64,000 nucleotides of DNA from Siphonodentalium dalli (Eukaryota; Mollusca; Scaphopoda; Gadilida; Siphonodentaliidae). How positions within the stretch are numbered: the first letter of the stretch is position 1; every line of letters starts with the position of its first letter. The position numbers and the translations under genes were made by a program. This document shows, one piece after another, positions 20,722 to 30,487 of the stretch. The notes below the pieces were generated by a model, which saw only the letters and a list, made by a program, of their open reading frames with translations, was not told where the DNA came from and did not search any database. The stretch is taken from contig CP136063.1 of assembly GCA_032622095.1 (NCBI GenBank), forward strand, positions 203,781,934-203,845,933, in the 5' to 3' direction.

Positions 20722-20990
20722 AGTATATATAAAAGAGCAGGATCTGTCTGTCCGTCTGTTCGTTTTTTTCTGCCAGACCCACAGAGACTGATTTCAACCT
20801 AATTTGGTGTGGTGACTCGGGGTACCCTGATGGAGGATATAAATTTTTTTTTAAATCTGATTTAAAAAAATTTAATAACAAAAATGTTGAAAAAAAAAAA
20901 AAAAAAAAATTAAATGTTTGTTAATTTGAGCAATCTAAAAAAAAAATTACTTTAAAAAAAACCCAAACATTTACGGCCCCTAGCTAAGAT
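20722..20990 (+). repeat. Dispersed repeat I, copy 2
   Basis: GAGCAGGATCTGTCTGTCCG followed by AATTTGGTGTGGTGACTCGG, relative of 1..200. It ends in A-rich runs. Confidence 0.6.
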
Positions 20991-21077
20991 GCTGAATAAA
21001 GGCTCTCGTTTCAGCTAGTAGTCTATATGAAGAGAAAATCAGCTAAAAGCCCTTCTTGTTTCTCCCCAGTGATTGGG

Positions 21078-21191
21078 GTTAGTTAGAAGCTTTCCGATGA
21101 ATGGCAACAAGCCATATTTCCGACTAAATCCTGAAAAGTTACCCATAATTCTGCTGTGGTTAAGCAGTCGATTAATTAGGGCATTACTGTA
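21078..21191. mobile_element. Family A solo right arm
   Basis: AGAAGCTTTCCGATGAATGG through GGGCATTACTG/TA. The left arm is absent. Confidence 0.85.
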
Positions 21192-21511
21192 GGCATGTGA
21201 CGTCCCTGGTCTGCTGAGTAACAATGGAGAGTTATAGTAACTAGTTTATCTTCCCACAAAAAGATAAATAAAATGCATTCCCAGGTACAGATCTATATGT
21301 TAAACTGTCCATGAATATTTAGCTTTATGGAGCTTATCACTTTGTGAGATATTTACTGATGACTATCATGCGTGTATAACTGCAAATCTATAGACTATGA
21401 CATAATAATTATAAAGAAATACCCGCCAATGAGTAGTTACCTGATTTACATAATCATTTGTATGGATGTTCAGCTACCAGTATAGTAATAAGTTCAACAA
21501 ATACATCAAAT
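21192..21511. other. No recognised feature
   Basis: AT-rich intron 1 sequence. Confidence 0.5.
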
Positions 21512-21703
21512 AGCATATATAAGAGAATGCATTGGCCTAACAAGATTTACATAATGTACGTATTGACCTTGTAAGCCAGTGCATTCTTATACATGTACCG
21601 GTATATATGCAAGTCTCCCACATACAATACATGTATATAAGAGAATGCACTGGCACATGATATTTAATGCTGCACCAGCACAGCTCCCATCATGAAAAGT
21701 TTA
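21512..21703 (-). mobile_element. Family C MITE, reverse orientation
   Basis: GAATGCATTGGCCTAACAAG, then the second hairpin, then GCAGCATTAAATATC in reverse and CAGCTCCCATCATGAAAAGT, ending TTTAA. Confidence 0.85.
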
Positions 21704-21781
21704 AACAGTGCCACTCTGCTTGTCGTCTGCTTATAGTATAGTACATATACCTATCTGAACATTCATGAAAATGCGATGCAG

Positions 21782-21852
21782 GATACTGTCACTAATTCAC
21801 CATCTGGGGACCTCATTCTGCAAATGACAGGCACCTTATTCTCAGGCCTGAG
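21782..21852. mobile_element. Family B right-end fragment
   Basis: ACTAATTCACCATCTGGGGA, then CTCATTCTGCAAATGACAGG and TTCTCAGGCCTG. Confidence 0.8.
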
Positions 21853-22499
21853 GGTGGGTATTACGCCCAACATCAGACTTCTATGATCCAGTAAGTATTA
21901 TCCAATACAAGAGCTAATTTATAATTCCCACTGAATAAACCTGTAATTACACCATTATAATCAGCAAATACACTGTTTGGGGATTATAATACTATGGCTG
22001 GGGGAATATGAGTGTGATGTCTCTTTCGAAGAATGACTCAATACTGCTGGGGAGTGCAGTTAATACATATGTATGTTAGGTGGTATCATAGAAAGTTAAG
22101 AAAAATCAACTACTAATAGATCTACTAGTATATAGTTTTTTGCCAAGTTTTACACAACTAATTCATATATTAAATACCTCAAGTGTCCCGTAATAGATAG
22201 CATATACAGTACTTTGTGAAAATTTATATAACTCACTGGCACAAAATTATCAAATATTAACCACTGGTGTGTGCCAATTGGTGTCTGTCATTTTGACAGG
22301 TAAAAATATTTGAGTTATTTCCAGGCTTGTAGCTATGTGACGTCCCTGGTCTGCTGAGCAACAATGAGAAACTACATGTGGTTTACATAGATGTATACAT
22401 GTATATACGTACTTCCCTCTAGAACAAAAATGGGGAGAATGGACACATTTTAGGAAGAAAACACCTCTAGGATGGTCCCTAATTTTAGGGAAGTAAAGT
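21853..22499. other. No recognised feature
   Basis: AT-rich intron 1 sequence, possibly including the unrecognised 5' part of the adjacent LINE. Confidence 0.45.
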
Positions 22500-24318
22500 A
22501 AAACACTTCTGATTTCCAAATTTCAACCATTATTGCCAACGATCTGTGTAATAAATGTGACATACTACTTCTACAGGAGCACTGGTTATTGAAAAGTGAA
22601 TTACATTTATTACGTTCCATACATAAAGATTTCGAGGCAAGTGGAGTGTCTGCCATTGACTGTGGAAAAGAGATCATGGTTGGCCGGCCATTTGGAGGGA
22701 CAGCCATAATGTGGAAAAAATCATTTGGCAATAAGGTTGGTTTTGTAACATACGAAGATTCGAGAATAGTGGGCCTCAACCTGAAAACTGAATCTACATC
22801 AATTCTAATTCTCTGTGTGTATCTTCCAGTCGACGAAGAGAGTACCGCCGAGTTATATGCTGATTACCTTGGCAAAATCAATGCAATCATACAAGAGGCT
22901 AATACTAGCAATATTCTTATCTTCGGCGATTTTAATGCATGTGCTATCAGGAAGACGGGTAATATGAGTCAGTTGTTCGAATTCTGAGAAGAATCATCTT
23001 TAGTATTATCGGATGTCAATTTCTTTGGACCTGCGTCTAACACATTCACGTTTCTCAGTTCAGCACACGGTTCAGTGTCATGGCTGGATCATTGTATAAC
23101 TAGCAAGTCAATGGACTCAGCTGTCTGTTCAATGGAGGTAGATTACGATTACATGACATCTGACCACTTCCCATTGGTCGTTTCGTTGAAATCACAACTT
23201 TTCCCAAGGTACAACATAAGATAAATTGGAAACGAGCCAATGCAGAGCAAATGGAAAAATACATTAATCTTTCTGGGCAGTTATTGAAGAAAATTCACCT
23301 CGGAGTGCTAACTGAAGATTCTGATGACGAAAAAATTCCCGACATGAAAGAAAGAATTTCGATTCAGATTAATGAAGTTTATCAACAAATTGTTAGTGCT
23401 TTAAAGGAATCAGCTTTAAATGTAAGATGGGGACAATCGTACTCAACTTTTTTCAGGCCTACTAGTGGTGTTCGTCAGGGAGAATATTGAGTCCTCACCT
23501 ATTCAACATTTACACGAACGAGATAAGCCATAGGCTCAACACCAGTAATGCGGGTTGTATGATTGGTAATGTGAAAATTAATCATTTGTCTTATGCAGAT
23601 GATATGTGTATTATGGCTCCATCTCTGGAAGGACTACGTCGATTATTGAGAATATGTGAACAAGAGGCTAATGCTATTGATTTGGTATATAACAACCAAA
23701 AGACGGTTGGGGTGGCTTTCATTCCAAAATCCCTGCACATTCGGACATTTCCAAAACTCATATTAAACAACACTGAACTCAAGTTCGTGTCCTCTTATAA
23801 GTATCTTGGTCACATACTCAATGTTGATTGTTCTGATAATGATGACATTATGCGCCAGTATCGTTCTATCTGCACACGTAACGTTCAAATATACTCATAA
23901 GAAAATTTTACAGATGTTCACTTAATGTTAAGAAATATTTATTCCAAATGTATGTATCACCATTATATTGTGCTCATCTTTGGCTTAACTATACCAGCAA
24001 ATGTTTTAAAAAACTCACTGTTTGTTTCAACAATGCTTACAGAAAGTTTATTGGGTATGAAAGGTCATGTGGGATGTGGGATGTTTGTAAGAGATAGAAT
24101 GTTTTCCTTGGCAATGTTGATACGAAAGGGTGTGTATGCATTTCGAGAGAGAGTTTTTACATCTGGTAACGAGTTGTTAAATGCTATATGTCAATCAGAT
24201 ATTATTTATAAGTCTGATTTATTCCTTCATTGGAACCAAATTCTATATATGTAATTGTATGTTTGATTTCCATATATGGGCATACCTTGCCTGAAATAAA
24301 CAATAATAAATAAATAGA
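22500..24318 (+). pseudogene. Decayed APE-type LINE (endonuclease, partial reverse transcriptase, 3' tail)
   Basis: The endonuclease part (about 22515..23220) shows LLLQEHWL, FGDFNA and TSDHFPL, the catalytic blocks of apurinic-type LINE endonucleases. It has one in-frame stop at 22985 where a Cys codon is likely, and a frameshift near 23220. From about 23420 the frame jumps to RWGQSYSTFF and GVRQG, so the front of the reverse transcriptase (fingers and first palm motifs) is deleted. A one-base loss near 23487 shifts the frame again. YADD, the catalytic palm motif, is at 23592..23603, and KYLGHIL follows. The C-terminal part is at 23930..24250, out of frame in places. The copy ends with CTGAAATAAACAATAATAAA. 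The clade is not decided. Not functional. Confidence 0.9.
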
Positions 24319-24819
24319 ACCGCAGAGACGATGAAAGACTTTGAATGTATGTTACAAACCTGGAATGGTTTTAAATGTAAATGCAGTGCCTGTAGGATAT
24401 CCTAATTATATGCATATGTTTGTATTTTAATCCGCACTCTCAGGTCTGGTATCTCTGAATGGAACAAAACGTGTTATCCAGGAATGAAATATGGACTCGT
24501 TGTGCACATTACTGTGCCGTATAGAGCGTTCTTAATCACGTGATTGGATACGGGACGCGACGCCATGTTGGAGGTACAGACATCCATAAGCAAGCACTGA
24601 GTTAATAGGATTAATTAAGAAAGCCACTTTAAAAACCTCTCGTTATGGGTTCGACGGAATTAGTTGCAATATTTGCCAACACTATTAATAATCATGAACA
24701 ACAGTTCTAAAACAATATACATCGAAATGTTAGATAAACTTACTATAGGGTGCGATATTTATTAAAAAGAATGGAGTGTAGACTCGGAACTGTCGCCAAA
24801 CGTTACAGATCCATACATA

Positions 24820-25266
24820 TACTCTCGGGCTCCAAATAAAAGTGCAGGCCCAAATAATAGTGCAGGGAGGAAATTCCATTGAAAGTTAATAAAAGTGCAG
24901 ACCCAAATAATAGTGCACCGGAACTCTGAGCAAAACATCAACATAACTGGTTAAACAAATTATTTTTATAGTAGGTCAAGTATAGGAATCAACATACTAT
25001 GTGTCATGTGGTGTTTTATTCAATATTTAAATGTTCACATGTATGCCATATACAAGGTACATGAAAATGTACATGTATAAAGCTACATGTATAAGCTCAC
25101 CATTTTGATATCAGAATCATATAGAAATCTTCAGTTTGTGCTGATTTAAATTTTCATAGCCTCGAAATTAATAAACGTGCAGACCCAAATAAGCACTGTG
25201 CAGGGGGGAAATTTCCCAAGAAAATAATAAACGTGCATGCATGTTTATTTGGAGCCCAAGAGTACC
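24820..25266. mobile_element. Inverted-repeat element with AATAAAAGTGCAG blocks
   Basis: ACTCTCGGGCTCCAAATAAA at the left is inverted at the right as TTTATTTGGAGCCCAAGAGT. Each end carries several repeats of AAATAATAGTGCA / AATAAACGTGCA with CAGACCCAAATAA. Confidence 0.75.
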
Positions 25267-25335
25267 ATTACATTCGTGTTAATCACAGTTATATTTTGAA
25301 ATAAAATTATTACAGGCTTACCTAATTAGTTTTCA

Positions 25336-26097
25336 ATATAACAATAACATGATTTTTGAGGGCATTATTGTTTCTTAACGGCCCGATAGGAATGATTAAC
25401 AGCCAGAGGGCCTATAAGCGGCCCGAGACGAAGTCGAGGGCCGCTAATAGGCACGAGGGCTGTTAATCATTCCGGGAGGGCCGTTAAGAAACCATAATGC
25501 CCGAAAAATCATGTTATTACTATTATTTCCACACACTATCATTATGTAAGTGTCGTACCCCGACAACAAATATTTCACAACATCTCCGAATTAACACAAT
25601 TTAATCAAAATATATATAATAAGATATTTTTTTAATTTACATAAATCGCATGGATGGTCTGGGTTGTGTGCAAACAATTATCACGTGATCAAAACAAAAA
25701 TCATGTGACCAAAATACATCGAAATTAGGCAAAATATCACCGGCATCTGAGACCAAATAACTCGCGTAATAATGCTTAAATTGAAATAATATATACCTGT
25801 GTTTACCTTAGGATACCATTTAGTTAGGTATGTGTTCTACTAGTATGTAACACATGGCAATCGGGTATTTCTTCGTTAAAAAGCTTTATTAGAATACAAA
25901 ATTCCGAAAAAGTCATCGACAGTTTGGTCACGTGACGTGTCGGGCCATCTCGTGCTAACGACGAGCATATCCCATTAGCGCCCTAGGGCCATAATGAACG
26001 TACATATTCACGTAATTTAGTTAGTGTTATGGGATTTTATCGCAGGATAAAACGTCATTAATATTCTAGAGAATGCCCTTATAGGTGGAAATAATAT
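25336..26097. mobile_element. Family F element, copy 1
   Basis: A 177-bp hairpin (AATAACATGATTTTTGAGGG to its inverse, stem with TTCTTAACGGCCC and CGAGACGAAGTCGAGG centre) is followed by about 570 bp ending TCTAGAGAATGCCCTTATAGG, then TGGAAATAAT. Confidence 0.75.
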
Positions 26098-26810
26098 ACC
26101 AATAACTTGATTTTGGAGGGCGTTATGGTTTATTAACGGCCCTCCAGAAATGATTAACAGCCCGAGGGTTCATTAAAGGCCCGAGACGAAGTCGAGGGCC
26201 TTTAATGGCCCGAGGGCTGTTAATCATTTCTGGAGGGCCGTTAATAAACCATAACGCCCGACAAAATAAAGTTATTACTATTATTACCACTTTCTGAAAT
26301 GAAACCCAACTAGAACATAGATGAGTGAGTAGGCAACAATATGTCAAATGAAATACATGTAATAACTCTTTTTTTCAAAACGATCACAATTCAAACCATG
26401 TGTCGTCTGTTCGTTGTCAAACAAATTGTCACGTGACTAATTATATTATTTACCACGAAAATAGGGACATATCTAACGAAAATTCAGTCAGAAATCTAAT
26501 TTATTCCACTTGTTAGGTAACACTTACTTGTTGTTGGTCTGTTATTACATCATTTACATCTACTACAGTAAAATTTCAGTTTTATTCGTAATAATATACT
26601 ATAAACTTGTTAAGTTGTTTTAACAGAAATTCCGAAATCCGAAATAAGGTTGCGTTCGATTGGATTTCTAGCAAATCGCAAACCGGATGCGGGCCGTTAA
26701 TATCGTTAACGGCCCGCATCCGGTTTGATGCCGGGCGTTATGGCTTTTTACCGTTCGGGTAAAATACTGTTAATCTACTAGAGAACGCCCTCTAAAGTGG
26801 TAATAATGAA
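26098..26810. mobile_element. Family F element, copy 2, directly adjacent
   Basis: CAATAACTTGATTTTGGAGG with hairpin TTTATTAACGGCCCTCC and the same GAGACGAAGTCGAGG centre. The right part shares CTAGAGAACGCCCTCTAAAG, then TGGTAATAAT. A second palindrome around 26690..26725 (CCGGATGCGGGCCGTTAA) is inside. Confidence 0.75.
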
Positions 26811-26815
26811 TGATA

Positions 26816-27837
26816 ATGTAGTCCATGTATTATCGAAACAAATGAGCTCCCAGGTGTTGCATTTAGGCATATGTGCGTTTTAAAACGCTGTATGCATGTA
26901 ACACGACAATATAGCTTCTTTCAGATGTGTTCAAGCAAGATGGCTGTGTGTGTGTAGAAGCATCTTGTAAAAGTGACAATCGTTTGATAACAAAAACAAA
27001 TAGAGCAACAAAACAAGAGCGATTTTTTGCCATTTCCAACAACCAACAAAGATTGATGCTTACGTGTGAATCAAAGTGCGTAACAAATGCCATTATATAA
27101 CTTCAATATAGAATAGACTATCTAATATTGGAACAGTGCTAATTTATAGCTCCCACCTTGATGAAATAACTTGAAGCCGACCAGAGGTGTACATGTCGTA
27201 CATGTAATTGAATCTATAATCTCTCATTTGTCAAACAGTACACCCTCAGGCATCAAATTTAAAGTTGGCAAAAATAAATATAACGATATACATATCCGTT
27301 CCCCGTAGCTTGTCTGAGTCACATTAAAGGTGTCAACAACTTTGCGACATACCGGATGCAAAGGATTATCAAATAGTGTTTTATTTTTAATTCCGCATCT
27401 TATTCGGCCATCATTAAGTACTAGTACATGAAAGAAAAACGCCGATGATGAAGTCAGTTACTTGTCATGTGGCAACACAACAATAGCACAAAGTTAACTC
27501 GTTCGACGAAGATTGCATGTACACAGCGCGAATCACGTGCAATGTGTTAAATTTCTTGTCATTCTCTTGGAAAACTTGTTGATTCCCATTTACAGCCATC
27601 TGGAGGAAGCTTTAGATTCTCAAACGCATTAACTTCGATTAAGTTAAACGTTCGCAGAAGATCATACACTATACAGGTTAGCATGGCATCTATCCTTTCT
27701 ATGCGACATGTATAGATGTAGGCCCTACTTGTACGGAACTACTTGTATAATTCTCTAAATATGCATGTTTAAAGTTTGAATAGCAGATATTTGAAGTCAA
27801 TATCACCACGGTATTATAGCAGATTCATGTACATACC
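26816..27837. other. No recognised feature
   Basis: Mixed sequence with CpG and several ACATGTAC motifs. Short ORFs only. Confidence 0.5.
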
Positions 27838-28500
27838 GCTATTCTCAAAGTAATTGACCAGAAAAACGGGGTGATACCCCGGTCATGACCGCGGTGATAC
27901 CTGTAATAAACGGTAGCGGTATCGAGACGGTCACAGCGGTGGAGTTAAGGTATCGGGCGGTAAGGATACCGCGGTCTGATAGCGGGCACCGCGATAAATG
28001 TTTTGAATACCGCGGTGATTTTCATGGAACTCTTTGAAGGGATGCATTTAGTGAACGTTCAGACGACAACGATTCAATCGTAAGTGGAAAGATTTCCGTC
28101 GAGGCCGGAAGTAACCGAGACGAGAAAAAAAATTCCACTCAAGAGATAGTTTTTGATGACTCAGACACATAAAGAAATCACTATTGGCAAAAGCATACAC
28201 ATGTATTATACACATGGACAAATCACTATTGGCAAAAAAACATCATCGTCAATAATAAGTAAATAAAATAACCACAATAAATGAAGATTTCTTCAGTGTC
28301 CTTTGTTTTTTTCCGCGCAAATTGTCCTTTAAAATCACTGCGGTATCGCGAACCGTGACCGCATGCATCGTGGGGTCACCGCGGTATGCGCGGTGTTGAA
28401 GCGTTAATAAGCGGCATCAGTACCACGGTATTGGGAATACCGCGGTATCATACTGCGGTATTAACGGGGTGACACCGCGTTATTGCGTAGCGCATTTCCC
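27838..28500. repeat. CCGCGGTAT-rich repeat, likely ends of a DNA element
   Basis: Dense ACCGCGGTGATAC / GGTATCACCGCGG motifs at 27870..28025 and again in inverted sense at 28335..28490, with about 300 bp of ordinary sequence between. Exact termini and target duplication were not found. Confidence 0.6.
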
Positions 28501-29040
28501 TGCATAGACAACAATTTATTTGGGAAATAATACTGTAAACATCTTGATATTTATCCAACACACTGAATGTAATTATATAATTAGAAATGTGGTGGATAAT
28601 GATTAGAAACTCGATCATTTATACAGGTTTTAAATTTAATATCTGCGTTCGAGATTTCGTTTAGTCACGTGATCACCAATAAACCGGTGCCGAGCGGTGT
28701 CACTATAAAATGTTAATGTTCCGACTAAATACGCCCTATAGAATAGGCAATGTTGCAGAATACGATAGCCAGTTCTTAATGTCAGTATCATTTATATACG
28801 GTAGCAACAATGACGTCGCCTTAAGCAACCTTCAATTGATCAATTGAAATATACACAGTGTCTAGATCAAAGCGGTCTCCGACAAATGATAAAGCCGCGT
28901 CAATCATTGCCATCATGTCGCAGTGATGTCTTTGACCTCAAACGACGAGTGAGACATTGTGTTGTCAATTTCATTCTTTCGATTAATAGTCGGGTCACCG
29001 TGTGTGTCTATACTAGTAACACTGTCAATTCCGGGTGCCA
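28501..29040. other. No recognised feature
   Basis: Noncoding sequence with a CACGTGATC motif near 28668. Confidence 0.45.
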
Positions 29041-29129
29041 CCAAACGTTATACTTACCGCAACTTACGCGCAGTTAGCACCGTTTATGTCGGAATCGATC
29101 TTGAAAACGTTATACATGGAACTAATACC

Positions 29130-29226
29130 GTACACTATGTTCCGACTAGTCGACGGCAAAATTCAGAGTCGACGTTCTGACATTTCAGCGTCGTCTACGA
29201 CTAGTCGATTAATCGTTTCAACCCTA
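29130..29226. mobile_element. Possible hAT right end
   Basis: GACTAGTCGATTAATCGTTT then CAACCCTA resembles the reverse of hAT starts of the TAGGGTTGAAACGATTAATC type. No left end was recognised. Confidence 0.45.
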
Positions 29227-29489
29227 AACTCCGTACACACGTGTGTTTGTTTATATTTGTTGCTACCTCCAACATGGCGCCCGCAGTGCATGCTGGGATT
29301 AGTGACGTCACACGGAACCGCTCTATATGAATATACAAATTTGTGTCTTACGCTTTTGATCCAGTCAGGGCTACCTGTCCTCGGGGATTTTACTCGTCTT
29401 TTACAAAGTTTTAGCTAATATACATGTAATTTATATTTCAGATAGGTTGTGTTTTATTCACGTTACTGTTTATGTACCGGTACATATTC

Positions 29490-29597
29490 ATTGTTTTACA
29501 AGTCAGTTAAGTAACTTAAGAGCTTAATGCTCTGACATGTTTGTAATTTAAAATGCCTGACTTTATAAATAAAGCTTTTGAACTTGAACTTTGAACT
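29490..29597 (+). mobile_element. LINE-like 3' tail
   Basis: ACTTTATAAATAAAGCTTTTG followed by GAACTTGAACTTTGAAC, the simple-repeat tail typical of CR1/L2-like LINE 3' ends. No coding part is attached. Confidence 0.55.
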
Positions 29598-29967
29598 GGG
29601 TGGGGGCCTCCCTCATTGTCCGATCCAGCAGGCTATTTTTTTTTCTGTCATGTAATTTGTAAATTCGTAATCTGAAATAAACAATTTTTTTTGTTTGGCC
29701 CAACAGGCTAAACTATTCAATTCACACACACACTGACACAGTGACACACACAATTCAATTGGTAGATATTTATAATGCCATTAAACTATTTAAAGGGAAA
29801 TTCAAATGAGTATCGTACGATATTATCGAACGATGTAGTTGGTGGACCCAACTATTCAAACAGAGCTAGACGCTCTCGAATATTTTATGGAGCTATGCTC
29901 TGATAATAAAAGTCAGATTTGCGGACTACGAACGATGGTAATTCACTAATTGGTATTCAGATATTTT
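29598..29967. other. DEGS1 intron 1 start, no recognised feature
   Basis: An ACACACAC run near 29725; otherwise unremarkable. Confidence 0.45.
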
Positions 29968-29969
29968 AC

Positions 29970-30051
29970 CTAATATTTCTTTTCGTCTTGTAGCGTGAGG
30001 CTCCTGTGTATAAACCCATTCGTAATCCGTTCGAGAAACGCGTGCTCCCAT
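29970..30051 (-). CDS. DEGS1: DEGS1 coding exon 1 (N-terminus)
   Basis: This 82-nt exon encodes residues 1-27 plus one base of codon 28. It reads [15 protein letters not shown] then [12 protein letters not shown], matching the very conserved DES1 amino end (MGxRVSR, EWVYT, PHxxRRKEIL). Gly2 with Ser6 fits the N-myristoylation consensus known for this enzyme family. The ATG is at 30051..30049, preceded by four A bases. The donor is GTAAAA at 29969. The exon is far too short to stand out as an ORF; it was found by searching the minus strand for the conserved WVYT block. It lies 21.7 kb upstream of exon 2, unusually far for so small a gene. I see no other copy of this exon in the window. Confidence 0.93.
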
Positions 30052-30470
30052 TTTTAGAGCGGAACTGAGTATGTCTGAACTGACAGCGGCAGAGACTGAG
30101 AGAGAACTGTCGAGAAGATCGAGTCAACTTCGACGTGATAATCCGCTGACTGTCGTCAAGGTCATTGACATTGTATTCGCACAACACACTGCAAGCGCGT
30201 GTTATCTTATAACTAGTAGATTCAGTGAGTCGTCTTCGCCCTCTACGCTTATGTACGACGGTCCGAGCCTGGCTTACATCTACAGCCGAAAGGTTCCTGC
30301 AATATCAACCGATAGAAATCGGATACAGTGTTCTAAAATATAAGTATGGTTGTAAAATAAGTATGGTTTTTGGCTTAGGCATGCGCGTAGGACACAAAAC
30401 ATCTATTTCGCGAGTATTGCGCATGCGCGCGTTGTGACCTTCACTGTGAGGTCTGAAAAACCGACTGTCA
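30052..30470 (-). promoter_or_regulatory. DEGS1 5' UTR and promoter region
   Basis: The 420 bp upstream of the start codon is richer in CpG than its surroundings. It contains TGCGCATGCGCG (30418..30429), the NRF1 palindrome consensus, and a related CATGCGCGT near 30380. Clean TATA placement is not evident. A 2.3 kb transposon begins at 30488, which limits the native flank. The transcription start is unknown. Confidence 0.45.
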
Positions 30471-30487
30471 ATCATTTTGTCTCTTTT

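Larger units (their letters stand above)
24521..29327. mobile_element. Possible 4.8 kb DNA transposon with imperfect inverted ends
   Basis: The left end TATAGAGCGTTC and CGCCATGTTGGAGGTA (24521..24577) is mirrored by the right end (29261..29327), which reads TATAGAGCGGTTCC and GCGCCATGTTGGAGGTAG on the minus strand. The middle of the two ends has diverged. No transposase frame was seen; other repeats are nested inside. Tentative. Confidence 0.4.
4243..30051 (-). other. DEGS1: Gene span: sphingolipid delta-4 desaturase, three coding exons
   Basis: The coding sequence runs 30051..29970, 8242..7500, 4377..4243 on the minus strand. Exon 1 ends after one base of a codon and exon 2 begins with the other two (GTG, Val28). 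Exon 2 ends on a complete codon and exon 3 starts in frame. All four splice sites are canonical: TTAG/GTAAAA, TTGCAG/TG, GAG/GTAAGA and TTTCCAG/GTG. The product is 319 residues, against 323 recalled for human DEGS1. Introns are about 21.7 kb and 3.1 kb and hold most of the transposons of the left half. The family converts dihydroceramide to ceramide at the ER membrane. Untranslated ends are not defined. Confidence 0.93.
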
